NCBI RefSeq assembly: GCF_030718205.1 | Contig: NZ_JAUZQF010000016.1 | Location: forward strand, 248,001-312,000 | From: Nonomuraea turcica | GTDB taxonomy: Bacteria > Actinomycetota > Actinomycetes > Streptosporangiales > Streptosporangiaceae | Reading direction: 5' to 3' | DNA: 64,000 bases | Shown here: positions 1-8,844 of the stretch, one piece after another | Layout of the letters: the number at the start of each line of letters is the position of its first letter | Numbering within the stretch: the first letter of the stretch is position 1 | Translations under genes and position numbers: made by a program | Notes under the pieces: model-generated | What the model was told of the DNA's origin: nothing | The model's database searches: none | The model's input: the letters and a program-made list of their open reading frames with translations, nothing else

Positions 1-810
1 CAGTTCCGCGCCGCGGTGGAGGACTTCCACGCCGGACTCACGCTGCCGGAAGGGGTCGGCGTACGGCCGGTCAACGCCGGCGGGGTGCCCGCCCTGGCGG
101 TGGCCGAGGTGGCGGACCGCCCGCCGACCCTGCTGCATCTGCACGGCGGCGCGTACGTGGCCGGGTCTGCCTTCGGGTTCCGCCCGCTGGGCGGGGCGCT
201 CTCGCTCGCGACCGGTGCCGGCATACTGGTGCCTGACTACCGGCTGGCGCCGGAACATCCGTTCCCGGCGGCCGTCGACGACGCGTTACGCGCGTACACG
301 TGGATGCTGGACACCGGGACTCCCGCGGCCGGGATCACCGTTGGAGGTGACTCCGCCGGCGCCGGGCTGGTCCTCTCCCTGCTGATGACCCTCAAGGAGC
401 AGCAGCTGCCACAGCCCGGCCGGGTCCTGCTGCTTTGCCCGTGGGTGGACCTGACGGGCGACGTGCGAGCGCCCGATGAGCAGGAGCCACAGCCGGCCAT
501 CGATCCCTGGCAGCTCCACCGGTTCGCGGCCGCGTACCTGGCCGGTCACGATCCCTGCGACCCGCGGGTCAGCCCGCTCACCGCGGACCTGTCCGGCCTG
601 CCGCCGATGCTCCTGCAGGCAGGCACCGGCGACCCGCTGGCCGGCGACGCCCACCGGCTCACCGAAAGGGCCCGGTCGTACGGCGTCGACGCGCGGCTCG
701 AGCTCTATCCGGTGTCCGCCCACGTTTTCCACTACTTCTGGTCGTTCCTGCCGGAGGCCGCAGACGCGCTGGAACGAGCGGGCGCTTTCGTCCGCCGCGT
801 AGCCGGCTGA
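1..810 (+). CDS. alpha/beta hydrolase, HSL/carboxylesterase type (5' end off window)
   Basis: Hydrolase of the hormone-sensitive-lipase family, probably a cytoplasmic esterase acting on short acyl or lactone esters. The frame is open from base 1, so the true start lies upstream of the window. Visible in order: the oxyanion motif HGGAYVAG, the nucleophile elbow GDSAGAG with the catalytic Ser, a late GDPLAGD segment fitting the catalytic Asp, and SAHVFHYF carrying the catalytic His. All three catalytic positions are present and the C-terminus is intact, so the gene is probably functional. The substrate cannot be read from the sequence. The downstream neighbour on the opposite strand is convergent and gives no functional clue. 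Confidence 0.85.
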   Translation, partial: QFRAAVEDFHAGLTLPEGVGVRPVNAGGVPALAVAEVADRPPTLLHLHGGAYVAGSAFGFRPLGGALSLATGAGILVPDYRLAPEHPFPAAVDDALRAYTWMLDTGTPAAGITVGGDSAGAGLVLSLLMTLKEQQLPQPGRVLLLCPWVDLTGDVRAPDEQEPQPAIDPWQLHRFAAAYLAGHDPCDPRVSPLTADLSGLPPMLLQAGTGDPLAGDAHRLTERARSYGVDARLELYPVSAHVFHYFWSFLPEAADALERAGAFVRRVAG

Positions 811-864
811 GGTAATGCCAACGACTTTCCTCGAGCCGGACCGCCCGTGACCGAGCTCCTCCCG

Positions 865-1233
865 TCAGCGATAGTCGTTCTCCTTCAGCTCGATGACCCA
901 GGCACGACGCTCGGCGATCTTGCCGTCGCGCATGACGAACACCTCCGCCATGGACATACGCATCTCACCGCCCGCGACTCGCTTCACCGTCCCGGTGAGT
1001 TCCGCCATGACGACATCGCCCTGCTCGACCATGCGCACGACCTCCAGGTGGGGAGGGTCGATGAGTTCGGGCGGGCCGTCGATGGCCCTGTCGTAGGCGT
1101 CTTTGCCGGTCAGGTGGAAGGCGCCGAAGACGGTCCACTCGATGTCGTCGGTCAGGCAGGACAGGATCTGCTCGTGATCGTTCTTACGGAAACCGTCCAG
1201 GTAGGTGTTGACGGTCTCGATGTTCCGTGACAT
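865..1233 (-). CDS. nuclear transport factor 2 (SnoaL-like) family protein
   Basis: Small single-domain protein of about 122 residues with the cone-shaped NTF2/SnoaL fold signature: an N-terminal helix (TVNTYLDGFRKND), then IEWTVFGAFHLTGKDAYDRAI and a C-terminal sheet ending with DGKIAERRAWVIE. Such proteins are cyclases, isomerases or ligand binders, and no catalytic role can be assigned. I chose the ATG at 1233 because AAGGAGC lies just upstream and the family normally begins this way; the frame is open further upstream but without recognisable sequence. It stands alone, convergent with the hydrolase on its left. Confidence 0.75.
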   Translation of the reverse strand: MSRNIETVNTYLDGFRKNDHEQILSCLTDDIEWTVFGAFHLTGKDAYDRAIDGPPELIDPPHLEVVRMVEQGDVVMAELTGTVKRVAGGEMRMSMAEVFVMRDGKIAERRAWVIELKENDYR

Positions 1234-1376
1234 GTCTGCTCCTTCGAATCGGGTGTCGTCCATGAGGCGCCGCCGTGCGAACCGGCGGTTCCCTCGGTAG
1301 GAAGGTCGGAGCGGCCAGAGCCTTCTCGACATCACTTCGGGGAGTAGTTGAGCACCGACGATGATGCCCTGGCGAA

Positions 1377-1387
1377 GATCGTTTCCC
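1377..1387 (+). repeat. dispersed motif GATCGTTTCCC, copy 1
   Basis: Single copy of a motif found again at 23767, 23789, 26636, 28235 and 28257. The flanks GAAGATCGTTTCCCAG resemble the copies near 28.2 kb. No second copy at 22 bp spacing is visible here. Confidence 0.45.
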
Positions 1388-1476
1388 AGCCGAGCGGTCG
1401 GGGGTTCGTTACGCACCCACGTGGGATGGGTGATGACACGCTTCGCGCGTTCGGGAGCCGGTCACGGGATCCGCTG

Positions 1477-1960
1477 TCAGTACCAGCGGCTGAATGCGGT
1501 GGCGCCGGATCCGGTCTCCGCGGCGAACTGAAGAACCCGCAGCGGCGCGTCAATGAGCTCCGTCGCATCGAAGTCGGGGGCGTCGCCCATGGCGGTCATC
1601 CAGGCGGTGATCCGGCTGAGGACCTCGCTTCGCTGTGTGGTGCACAGGGCTGCCGCCGGGTTCGCCTTGCGGGCAGTCGCGACAACAGACCGGCGCCCTC
1701 TGCCTCGGGCATGAGCGTCATGCTCGCGTCCCGCATGGCTTCCGTCGCCTCGGTAGGCGCGTTGGCGTCGTCGATGAAGTCCGCGAATCGCCAGGCGGTC
1801 GGCGTGGGTATCAAGGGGCCGGGAGGGTCCGCGGGGTGCTCGAAGAAGGGCTCTTGGTCGCCGCCGTTCGACCACCACGCAAGCGTCTCGCGAAAATCCG
1901 GCGGCCTGTGCTCGGCGACTCTATCTGCCGGCGTCAGTCCCGAAGCAGGATCTTCTTCCT
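1477..1960 (-). pseudogene. frameshifted hypothetical gene
   Basis: Two minus-strand frames together read like one protein. The upstream part contains DFRETLAWWSNGG and TAWRFADFIDDANAPTEA. Near position 1675 the coding signal jumps frame and continues as RSEVLSRITAWMTAMG to a stop at 1477. No convincing start codon or ribosome site is seen upstream of about 1960. I do not recognise the family. The simplest reading is a decaying small gene with one frameshift, although sequencing error or two separate short genes cannot be excluded. Confidence 0.35.
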
Positions 1961-2070
1961 GATTCTCTGAACTTGTCGTCGATCATGGAGTGGCGTCGGT
2001 CGATCTGGGCGACGAGGTTGTCGCGGATATCGACGATGCGCGGTCGCTGTGCGGGCGTGTCGGGTATCGG

Positions 2071-2919
2071 TCATGGACTGCGGGGATGCGCGGGGTCGAC
2101 ACCGTGGTCGGCATAGACAACAGCGAGATTGATGGTGGGCAGGTATGCCGCAACCTGGTCCGGTGTCCATCCGGAGGAGCCGAATGCCGTTTCGTGGGTG
2201 GCAATCCGGTAAATCAGAGCACGGATCAGCATCTGGCCCCAGGCCGGCAGATGCGACCAACGGGCGGCCAACTCGGGTGAAGCGCCATACCAGCACAATG
2301 CATCGACCACCGCAACCGCTGCCGCCCATGATGCGGGGCGCCAGTAAACGGGCCAATCGATGATCGCTGGTGGCTGGCCGTCCGCGAACAGCACGTTGCC
2401 GGGTAGATCCCCATGAACCGCTTGCGAGGCGAGATTGACCGGGCGGCGAGCGCGCACCAGCGGCTCCAGCAGGTTCAGGGCCAGCGGGCATGCCTGGATG
2501 GGCAGTTCCTCCCATGCGACACGGTCACCGATGGACCATGGATCGTCGCGGAGGTCCAAGAATTCAGGATGGGGCAGGCTCGCGATGGCTGTGTGAAAGG
2601 CGATGCCAGCGCGCAGCACGTCATCCTGACGCCCGACATCCGGGACGCCCTCGATGAGCCGAGACGCCTCCCAACCGTCGATCACCCATGCCCCGTCCAA
2701 GGTCCGAACGGGGCGGGCAATTCTGAATTCGGCCGAGTCGGGCAGGGCGGCAAGCACCTCCGCTCGCCAGAGCGTCTCCGCCAAGAACTCCACGGGCTTG
2801 AGGACCACCTGATCAGCTCGCCAGGTGCCGCCCTTGCCGCCTGGTAATACCACTGGATCAGCGCGGATGCCGAATGCTGTAAGTACCGCTTCTGGGGGAC
2901 GCGAAACTGAAGGTGTCAC
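2071..2919 (-). CDS. TIGR02569-type phosphotransferase-fold protein
   Basis: Protein of about 282 residues resembling the actinobacterial TIGR02569 family, which has an aminoglycoside-phosphotransferase/kinase-like fold. Visible features: a glycine-rich nucleotide-loop-like stretch VVLPGGKGGTWRADQVVLKP with a lysine that could contact ATP, and a catalytic-loop-like VHGDLPGNVLF followed by IIDWPVYWRP, matching the Brenner HxDxxxxN and DxD positions. Function in the family is not established; antibiotic phosphorylation is possible but not shown. The GTG at 2919 is preferred; a TTG lies two codons upstream. No operon partners. Confidence 0.7.
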   Translation of the reverse strand: MTPSVSRPPEAVLTAFGIRADPVVLPGGKGGTWRADQVVLKPVEFLAETLWRAEVLAALPDSAEFRIARPVRTLDGAWVIDGWEASRLIEGVPDVGRQDDVLRAGIAFHTAIASLPHPEFLDLRDDPWSIGDRVAWEELPIQACPLALNLLEPLVRARRPVNLASQAVHGDLPGNVLFADGQPPAIIDWPVYWRPASWAAAVAVVDALCWYGASPELAARWSHLPAWGQMLIRALIYRIATHETAFGSSGWTPDQVAAYLPTINLAVVYADHGVDPAHPRSP

Positions 2920-3099
2920 GCTCAAGATCGTAGAGTCGTTGGATGACGGGTTGGTGGCGCAATGGCGGCGAGCATTCCTTTGGCACTTGGCTCGCGTCGT
3001 GAAGGCCTCACGACCGCGGGCTGGAACGGCCGATGTGTCGGCGAAGCTCTGTCATCGTCGCCGATGGCGCCGGCTGACGCCCCACCGCGCTAGCGACGA

Positions 3100-3831
3100 T
3101 CATCGGGGAGTGTCGTAGACGCCGATCCACCAGGGGGCGCCTTCCCGGGGGCCGAGCTGGTTCGCCAGCAGCTCCGGCGCGAGTATCAGCGTCTCATGGT
3201 CGAACGGCGCGTTGCAGGCACCCTTCTTCCTGGCCTCGATGTCGCAGCCGGCGCTGGAGCCGATCGGCGCGTCGGCGGGGAAGACCCAGATCTCCATGCT
3301 CTGCGGCCGCTCCAGCCACCCGGGCGGGACGGACTGCGCATCGTTCTGGCTGTCGAGACTGTTCCCCTTCCGCTCGCCGCACCGCCCGAAATCGGTCCAC
3401 TGGCCGGGATCGTGCACCGATCGCACCAGCACCCACGCCTGCGGGTCCGCGCAGCGGATAGAGAAACCGGTGTTGACACTGGTCGGTTTGAAAGTGACCA
3501 GCTCGCCCTTCGCCAGTGACTGATGTGTCTCCTCCTGGATCAGCGACACCTGCCGCCTGTGGAGCCCTTCCAGGGTCTGCGGCAGTTCGAGCCCGCTCGT
3601 CACCTGCGCCGACGACGTTGGGCCGGGCGCGTTCCCGTACAGGACGGGCAGGATGGCGACACCTACGGTGAGCGCGCCGGCAGCCAGCGCGGCGGCCGTG
3701 GCCGTCCGCCTGCGGCGGCGTGCCCGGCCGCCCAGCCGTGTGATCTCTGTGACGTCCGGGGGGAGTCCGTGTTCCCGGCGGCTGCGTTCATTGAAGGCGG
3801 TACGCAGATCGTCCTCGGTGTACTGAGCCAT
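3100..3831 (-). CDS. membrane-anchored partner of a SigE-type sigma factor
   Basis: A protein of about 243 residues with a short cytoplasmic N-terminus (residues 1-35, charged, ending in RARRRRR), one transmembrane helix (about 40-62, AALAAGALTVGVAILPVLYG) and a large extracytoplasmic domain with several Cys. Its ATG overlaps the sigma-factor stop codon in TGATG, so translation is probably coupled. Position and topology suggest a sensor or anti-sigma protein, but no zinc-binding anti-sigma motif is visible. It stays intact although the linked sigma gene looks broken, so it may now be an orphan. Confidence 0.65.
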   Translation of the reverse strand: MAQYTEDDLRTAFNERSRREHGLPPDVTEITRLGGRARRRRRTATAAALAAGALTVGVAILPVLYGNAPGPTSSAQVTSGLELPQTLEGLHRRQVSLIQEETHQSLAKGELVTFKPTSVNTGFSIRCADPQAWVLVRSVHDPGQWTDFGRCGERKGNSLDSQNDAQSVPPGWLERPQSMEIWVFPADAPIGSSAGCDIEARKKGACNAPFDHETLILAPELLANQLGPREGAPWWIGVYDTPR

Positions 3832-4216
3832 CACACGACCTCCATATCCAGATCACGAAGTGAGGGATCCACGCGCAAGCGCGCCAGCGCCCGGCTGAGC
3901 TGCTTCTTGACCGTTCCCACCGAGCAGCCGAGCACCCTGGCCACCTGCTCCGGCGTCATGTCGTCGAAGTACCGCAGGACGAGGGCCGCGCACTGCCGTC
4001 TCGGCAAGGCGCCGATGGCCTCCCACAGGGCGTCCCGCGCGTTGACCGCCGTCACGAAGTCCCGCCCGGTGGGACCTTCCGGCATCACCTCGGTCGGGAC
4101 CTCGTCCCGCCAGCGCCGCCGCCACCAGGAGGCGTCCAGTCCCGGGTCAGCAGGTACGCGGTGCGGCACAACCGCTCGTGCCGCTGTCCGACGTAGTTGG
4201 CGAAACCATCCGCCAT
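3831..4216 (-). pseudogene. SigE-family sigma-70 factor with region 2 deleted
   Basis: The N-terminal piece from the ATG at 4216 reads MADGFANYVGQRHERLCRTA then YLLTRDW, which is the start of a SigE-family sigma factor. The next expected residues (AEDLLQ...AYVRR, the core of region 2) are absent. The frame then changes and the C-terminal half continues in another frame from WWRRRWRDE through an intact region 4 (LPRRQCAALVLRYFDDMT, GCSVGTVKKQLSRAL). About 40 codons seem to be lost with a frameshift. For comparison, the intact SigE-type protein at 11345-11845 is 166 residues. A shorter region-4-only protein could start near 4169 but would lack the -10 binding domain. Confidence 0.65.
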
Positions 4217-4430
4217 CCTCAACCTCCGCCCGTTGGAATCCTCACGATGTACTACTGAGTGAGAGACCGATTTGGGTGACCGGCGGGCCGAGCCTGATTT
4301 TCGACGCCCATCTTCAGCGATCAGTTGCCGAAGCGGCCGGACCGCTCGGGCGCCAGGTCAGGGCAGCCGCGGCGGCGAAGGCCAGGGCCGCGCTGCGGAT
4401 CGTGCCGTGGGTGACGGCCGGAGCCGTGGG

Positions 4431-6374
4431 TCATCCGAGAGGCAGGACCGGCTGGAAGGAGCTTGCGGTCCGGAAGGCGGCGGTCCCTTGCCGGGCAGCG
4501 AGCCATAGCTGACGGTCGCGGTGGAGGATGACCCGGCCCGGGTAGTTCAGCGACTCCAGCGTCACCGATCCGGTGATCGAGCCCGGGCGGGCGTAAAAGG
4601 TCGTGTCCTTCTTGAACAGGGAACTGCCGTCGCTGCGGTCGAAACGCAGCCGGAAGTGCTTGTGCCGCAGGTAACGGCCGTCGGGGCCGATGAAGGAGTA
4701 TCCCTTGGGATCGGCAAGGCCCGGCACAATGCGCAAGCCGGCGCCCTGCCGGGATGCGGCCGGGTCGGTGTCGCGGATGGTGACAAGCCGGGCTTGGCCG
4801 CGCAGCTCCTGGATGAACGCGTCAGGAGTGCCGACCGACCGGAAGGACCGCGTCACGCCCGTGGGCAGCCCGGCGGCCTCCGACGGCGCGTACGTCGGTG
4901 ATGGCGACGCCGCGGTTGTTCGACTGGGCGTGGTGGTGGGGGACGGCACAGGGGTGGCGGAGGGCGCCGCGTCCGCGATCCGCTTGACCAGCTTGATCGT
5001 GGGATTTCCGGCGGGCACGAAGCTCGCCCAGGCGGAGGTGCCGCCGGTGTAGTAGATGATCAGCTTGGCCGGGTCGGTTCCGGCGAACGCGGCCGGGTCC
5101 TGGACCGGTGGCTTCTGGCCGAGGTACAGCGCCCGCAGCTGGGGATCACGCGCGAAGACGCGCGGACCGAGCTTGCTCAGGCTCGGCGCGTAGACCGAGG
5201 TGAGGCTCGCGTTGTCGGAGATCGAGTCATGCCAGGCGGTGGTCAGCGCGGGCGCGTACAGCTCCTTGAGCGAGGCGAGGCGGACGATGGCGTTCTTGTC
5301 CAGCGTCTGCACGCTCGGCAGCCGCAGCACCTTGATCCCTGTCCCGGTGGCGGCGTCACCGTTGAGATCGAAGCAGTTGATGCCCATGTAGCGGAGCTTG
5401 GGAAGGTTGACCGCTTCCAGCACGTGGCTGTCGTTCAACCCGTTCCTGCCGATCGACTCCAGCTCAGGGGCGTTGAAGTAGCGCAGGCGGGAAGCGTCGT
5501 CGAACGCGAAGTCGTCAATGGTCCGCACCCGCGGGAGGTTGACCTTCGTCAGGTACTGGTTGCGGCGGAACGCGTTCGCGCCGATCTCCGTGACGCTCGG
5601 CAGGTAGAGCACGCTGAGCTTGGCGTACGGCCCGTGCCCGAACGCCATCGCGCCGACGGTGCGGGCCGCCTTGAAGCTGACCGAGGCGAAGTTGTGGTTG
5701 CTGAAGGAGCCGGGTTTGATGTCCTGCAGATCGTCCAGCACCAGGTGCCTGACCCACGACCCCCACCAGCCGTTGTGCCACAGGTACGGCGAGCGTCCGC
5801 CGCGCGCGATCTGCCCGGCGCAGGCCAGGCCGGAGTCGGGGGTGCATTCGGTCCCGCCCTCGAGGGATCGCAGGTTGTAGATGTGCAGCCGGTTCAGCTT
5901 GGTCAGCCCGAGCCCGCCCGCGCTCTCGGCGTTGCCCACGGTCTGCACCGCCGTCAGGTCGGCGTCGTTCAGCGCGGTCCCGCCGGTGAGGTAGAGCGCG
6001 ATGCCGGTGCTGCGCGCGAGCTCCGCCCGTGCCTTGACGAGCTGCGCCTTCAGGGGACGCTGTGCGGCTTGGGAGACGTCGTAGCGCAGGGTGAACGTGT
6101 CCGGTGGCAAGGCGTGGTCGCCCGGCTCGGAGGGCCGGTAGGTGTAGGTCTCCTTCCTGTTCAGCTCTCCGTCAGAGGAGAAGACCGGATCGACTCCCGG
6201 ATCCTTGGCCGGATCGGCTGCCATGCCGGTGCCGCCGTGCAGCGCCGCCGAGGTGCCGGTGCGCACGGCTGCCCCGGCCGCCGGCCCTTGCGCGCCGTAG
6301 ACGGCGGCCGCCGTCACGAGCGCGGCGAGGGCCACGTGGCGGGCTGGGGTTTTTCCGAAACCCTTGTCGCTCAT
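4431..6374 (-). CDS. secreted BspA-like leucine-rich repeat protein with AbfB domain
   Basis: A 647-residue exported protein. Residues 1-35 form a signal peptide (ARHVALAALVTAAAVYG, then an Ala/Gly cleavage zone). A central array of BspA/LRR_5 repeats spans about 130-450, with recurring units such as LYLPSVTEIGANAFRRN, VNLPRVRTIDDFAFDD and VNLPKLRYMG. A Pro/Ser/Thr linker follows (about 465-505). The C-terminal 140 residues match an AbfB arabinose-binding fold (SFRSVGTPDAFIQELRGQA, SFIGPDGRYLRHKHFRLRF, SLNYPGRVILHRDRQLWLA). AbfB domains bind arabinofuranose side chains of plant polysaccharide, so this is probably a surface or secreted binding protein rather than an enzyme; no catalytic domain is seen. 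The pairing with LRR_5 repeats is uncommon. Its start overlaps the 3' end of the fragment at 6371. Confidence 0.75.
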   Translation of the reverse strand: MSDKGFGKTPARHVALAALVTAAAVYGAQGPAAGAAVRTGTSAALHGGTGMAADPAKDPGVDPVFSSDGELNRKETYTYRPSEPGDHALPPDTFTLRYDVSQAAQRPLKAQLVKARAELARSTGIALYLTGGTALNDADLTAVQTVGNAESAGGLGLTKLNRLHIYNLRSLEGGTECTPDSGLACAGQIARGGRSPYLWHNGWWGSWVRHLVLDDLQDIKPGSFSNHNFASVSFKAARTVGAMAFGHGPYAKLSVLYLPSVTEIGANAFRRNQYLTKVNLPRVRTIDDFAFDDASRLRYFNAPELESIGRNGLNDSHVLEAVNLPKLRYMGINCFDLNGDAATGTGIKVLRLPSVQTLDKNAIVRLASLKELYAPALTTAWHDSISDNASLTSVYAPSLSKLGPRVFARDPQLRALYLGQKPPVQDPAAFAGTDPAKLIIYYTGGTSAWASFVPAGNPTIKLVKRIADAAPSATPVPSPTTTPSRTTAASPSPTYAPSEAAGLPTGVTRSFRSVGTPDAFIQELRGQARLVTIRDTDPAASRQGAGLRIVPGLADPKGYSFIGPDGRYLRHKHFRLRFDRSDGSSLFKKDTTFYARPGSITGSVTLESLNYPGRVILHRDRQLWLAARQGTAAFRTASSFQPVLPLG

Positions 6375-6820
6375 TGCTGCCTTACTGCCGCCGCCTCCCG
6401 TGTGGAGGCTCTCGTGAGAGGTGACGAAACAGGTGGGCGCGGATAACAGAAAATGCTCGTGAGCCGGGCCACGCTCTCTCGGGCAAGGTCCTGGCTCGCC
6501 AGGTGGGTCTCCTCGCCGATGACGGCGACGAGCTCGACCTCCCGGTCTCCCTTACGTGCGGCGGCGAGGTGTCGGGAGGCGGGCTCGATGACCTGGCTGC
6601 GGAAGCGTTCCACGACGGCGCGATCGGACATGAAGCGGGAGAAGGCGTCGGGGTCGGTGTTGGTGTAGTCGGCCAGGGGCTTGAGTCCGGTCGGGGGTGC
6701 GACGTCCTTGCGCACCGACCAGGACCAGGTGGCGACGGCGGACTTCTGGGCGGCCTGGGACGTGATCCAGCTCAGGAAGAGCTTGGCGGTGGCGTTGTGG
6801 GCGGCCTGTTTACTGCGGGC
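6371..6820 (-). pseudogene. C-terminal remnant of an ABC transporter substrate-binding protein
   Basis: The minus-strand frame contains AKLFLSWITSQAAQKSAVAT then WSWSVRKDVAPPTGLKPLAD and AFSRFMSDRAVVERFRSQ. This resembles the C-terminal end of iron(III)/polyamine-type solute-binding proteins. The N-terminal two thirds are missing, and after VERFRSQ the frame continues into unrelated sequence that overlaps the start of the LRR gene. No start codon fits. The piece is best read as debris left by a deletion. Confidence 0.5.
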
Positions 6821-6855
6821 GCCACATCCTGCGCATGGGCCACCGACATGGGGGG

Positions 6856-7335
6856 TCAGCGGGGGCTGCTGGCACCGACCTGCAGGAGTTTGGCGAGGAT
6901 CACGCTCAACTGGCCGCGCTCGTCGGGGGTGAGGACCTGGAAGGTGTCCTCGAGGAAGGCCGGGATCAAGGCTTGAGCCTCGGCGAGCCGCCGGCGGCCT
7001 GAGTCGGTAATGGTGACGGCGTAGGAGCGCCGGTCGCGGAGGTTGCGTTCCCTGCGGACGTGACCCACCTGCTCCAGGTCGTCACAGATGCCGACCATAA
7101 CGCTGCGGTCGATCCGGAGTTCCTCGCTGAGCGTCTGCTGAGAGCAGGGGCCGACGGCGTCGAGCATCTGGAGCACGAGGTGCTGCCCGACTCCGAGCCC
7201 TTCCCCGGCGGCATGAGCGTCGGCGGCACGGGCCACGGCGGCCGAGGCCCGGCACAGCGCGATGTCCAGCCGCTCGGCGGCGAGTTGCGGAAAGTAGGCC
7301 GTCCCACGGTCTGTCGTTCTGGTCGTTGTCGCCAT
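6856..7335 (-). CDS. MarR-family transcriptional regulator
   Basis: A 159-residue winged-helix regulator. The helix-turn-helix with wing is visible around residues 60-110 (CSQQTLSEELRIDRSVMVGI, then RRERNLRDRRSYAVTITDSG), including the DxRR wing signature. The ATG at 7335 is chosen for its GAGGAGAG ribosome site; the frame is open upstream without homology. It is divergent from the MFS exporter and nitroreductase genes. By MarR habit it probably represses them and itself from the shared 135-bp intergenic region and is released by a phenolic or other small toxic ligand. Confidence 0.85.
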   Translation of the reverse strand: MATTTRTTDRGTAYFPQLAAERLDIALCRASAAVARAADAHAAGEGLGVGQHLVLQMLDAVGPCSQQTLSEELRIDRSVMVGICDDLEQVGHVRRERNLRDRRSYAVTITDSGRRRLAEAQALIPAFLEDTFQVLTPDERGQLSVILAKLLQVGASSPR

Positions 7336-7470
7336 CGCTCTCCTCTTGCGTTCAGCCGTCAGTCTACCGCAAGTCCATCTCCACACAGACTGTTTGACAG
7401 CAGATGATTTGCAGGCATACGGTCCGAACCGTCTGTCCGCCAATTGTTTCAATGCAGATGGAGAGTGATC
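7336..7470. promoter_or_regulatory. divergent promoter region of marR-type gene and MFS exporter
   Basis: A 135-bp gap, distinctly more AT-rich than its surroundings, lies between two divergent starts. It contains ATTGTTTCAAT (7445-7455), an inverted ATTG/CAAT pair with a 3-bp centre, just upstream of the exporter ribosome site, and the loosely repeated CAGATG. These are candidate MarR operator elements by position only. Confidence 0.4.
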
Positions 7471-8832
7471 GTGACCCGAACCGACGGCCGCCAACAGGTG
7501 GCCCTGGCGTTGCTGTGCGCCGCGGTGTTCCTGGATTCGATGGACCTGTCGTTGATGGGCGTGGCCCTGCCCGCCATCGGGCGTGATCTGTCGCTGCCGG
7601 AGAGCACCCTGCAGTGGCTGATGTCCGGCTACGCGGTCGCCTACGGCGGCTTCCTGCTGCTCGGCGGCCGCATCGCCGACCTGTTCGGCCGCCGCCGGGT
7701 GTTCCTGCTATCGCTGGCGGTGTTCGCGGCGGCGAGCCTGGTCGGCGGGCTCCTGTCGGCCGGATGGCCGCTGGTGGCCACCCGGGTGATCAAGGGGGTG
7801 GCGGCCGCGCTCACCGCCCCGGCGGCGCTGTCGCTCATCACCACCACCTTCGCCGAAGGGCCGCAGCGTAACCGGGCGCTGGGCGTCTACGCGCTGGCCG
7901 GGGCGACCGGCTACACCGCCGGGCTGATCGCCTCCGGCCTGCTGACCGAGATCAGCTGGCGGCTGGTGTTCTTCCTGCCGGTCCCGATCGCCTTGCTCGT
8001 GCTGGCCGCAGCGCCGCTGGTGCTGCCACGCGGCGTTCGGCCGCCCGGGGCGCGTGAGGGGTTCGACGCCGCCGGCGCGATCGCGGTCACCGGCGGCGTG
8101 CTGATGGCGGTGTTCGCGCTGACGGAGCGGAACTGGCCGGCCGGTGTCGTGGCCGTGCTGCTCCTGGGCGCCTTCGTCCTCATCGAGCGCCGGCGGTCCG
8201 CGCCGCTCGTCCCGCTGGAGGTGTTCAGATCCGGCACCGTGGGCGCCGCCAATCTCGCGGCGCTGGCCTGGGCGTGCGCGACCATCGGCTGGCAGTTCGT
8301 CGCCGTCCTGTATCTGCAGCAGGTGCTTGGCTACAGTGCGCTGGCCACCGGGCTCGGGATCGTCCCGATGGGCCTGGCCATCGTCATCGCCGCCAACCTG
8401 GCCGGCCGGCTGATCAGCCGGTGGGGCCTAGGGAGGGTGGCCGCCGCCGGGATTCTGGTCCAGGGCGCGGGCATCCTGTTGTTCCTGCGGGCCGGGGCCA
8501 CCGGCGACTACGTCACCGTGCTGCTGCCCGCGCTGGTCGTGCACGGCATCGGCAATGGGCTGTCCTTTCCGAGTCTCAACATCGCCGCCGTCTCCGGCCT
8601 GCCGGACGAGCGGCAGGGGCTAGCCTCGGGACTGGTCACCTCCGCCGTGCAGATCGGCGCCGGACTCGGCGTGGCGGTGCTGGCGTCGATGATGACGCTG
8701 GGCGGCTCCACGCTGGCCGGATACCGGATCGCCTTCCTGATCGCGGGCGGTTTCTCCCTGATCGGCGCTCTCGTCGCCGCCTTCGGCCTGCGCCCCCGCC
8801 GCTCCGCACCTGTACCCGCCCCCACCGCCTGA
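7471..8832 (+). CDS. MFS drug exporter, DHA2 (EmrB/QacA) type
   Basis: Integral membrane proton antiporter of about 453 residues with many evenly spaced hydrophobic segments, consistent with a 12-14 helix MFS protein. The first helix carries the DHA2-type sequence FLDSMDLSLMGVALPAIG, loop 2-3 has GGRIADLFGRRRVF (motif A), and helix 5 has GATGYTAGLIASG (antiporter motif C position). The GTG at 7471 is chosen over upstream frames because GGAGAGTGATC precedes it. The nitroreductase gene follows after 12 bp, so both are likely cotranscribed and controlled by the divergent MarR protein. The exported compound is unknown. Confidence 0.85.
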   Translation: MTRTDGRQQVALALLCAAVFLDSMDLSLMGVALPAIGRDLSLPESTLQWLMSGYAVAYGGFLLLGGRIADLFGRRRVFLLSLAVFAAASLVGGLLSAGWPLVATRVIKGVAAALTAPAALSLITTTFAEGPQRNRALGVYALAGATGYTAGLIASGLLTEISWRLVFFLPVPIALLVLAAAPLVLPRGVRPPGAREGFDAAGAIAVTGGVLMAVFALTERNWPAGVVAVLLLGAFVLIERRRSAPLVPLEVFRSGTVGAANLAALAWACATIGWQFVAVLYLQQVLGYSALATGLGIVPMGLAIVIAANLAGRLISRWGLGRVAAAGILVQGAGILLFLRAGATGDYVTVLLPALVVHGIGNGLSFPSLNIAAVSGLPDERQGLASGLVTSAVQIGAGLGVAVLASMMTLGGSTLAGYRIAFLIAGGFSLIGALVAAFGLRPRRSAPVPAPTA

Positions 8833-8844
8833 AGGAGACACATC

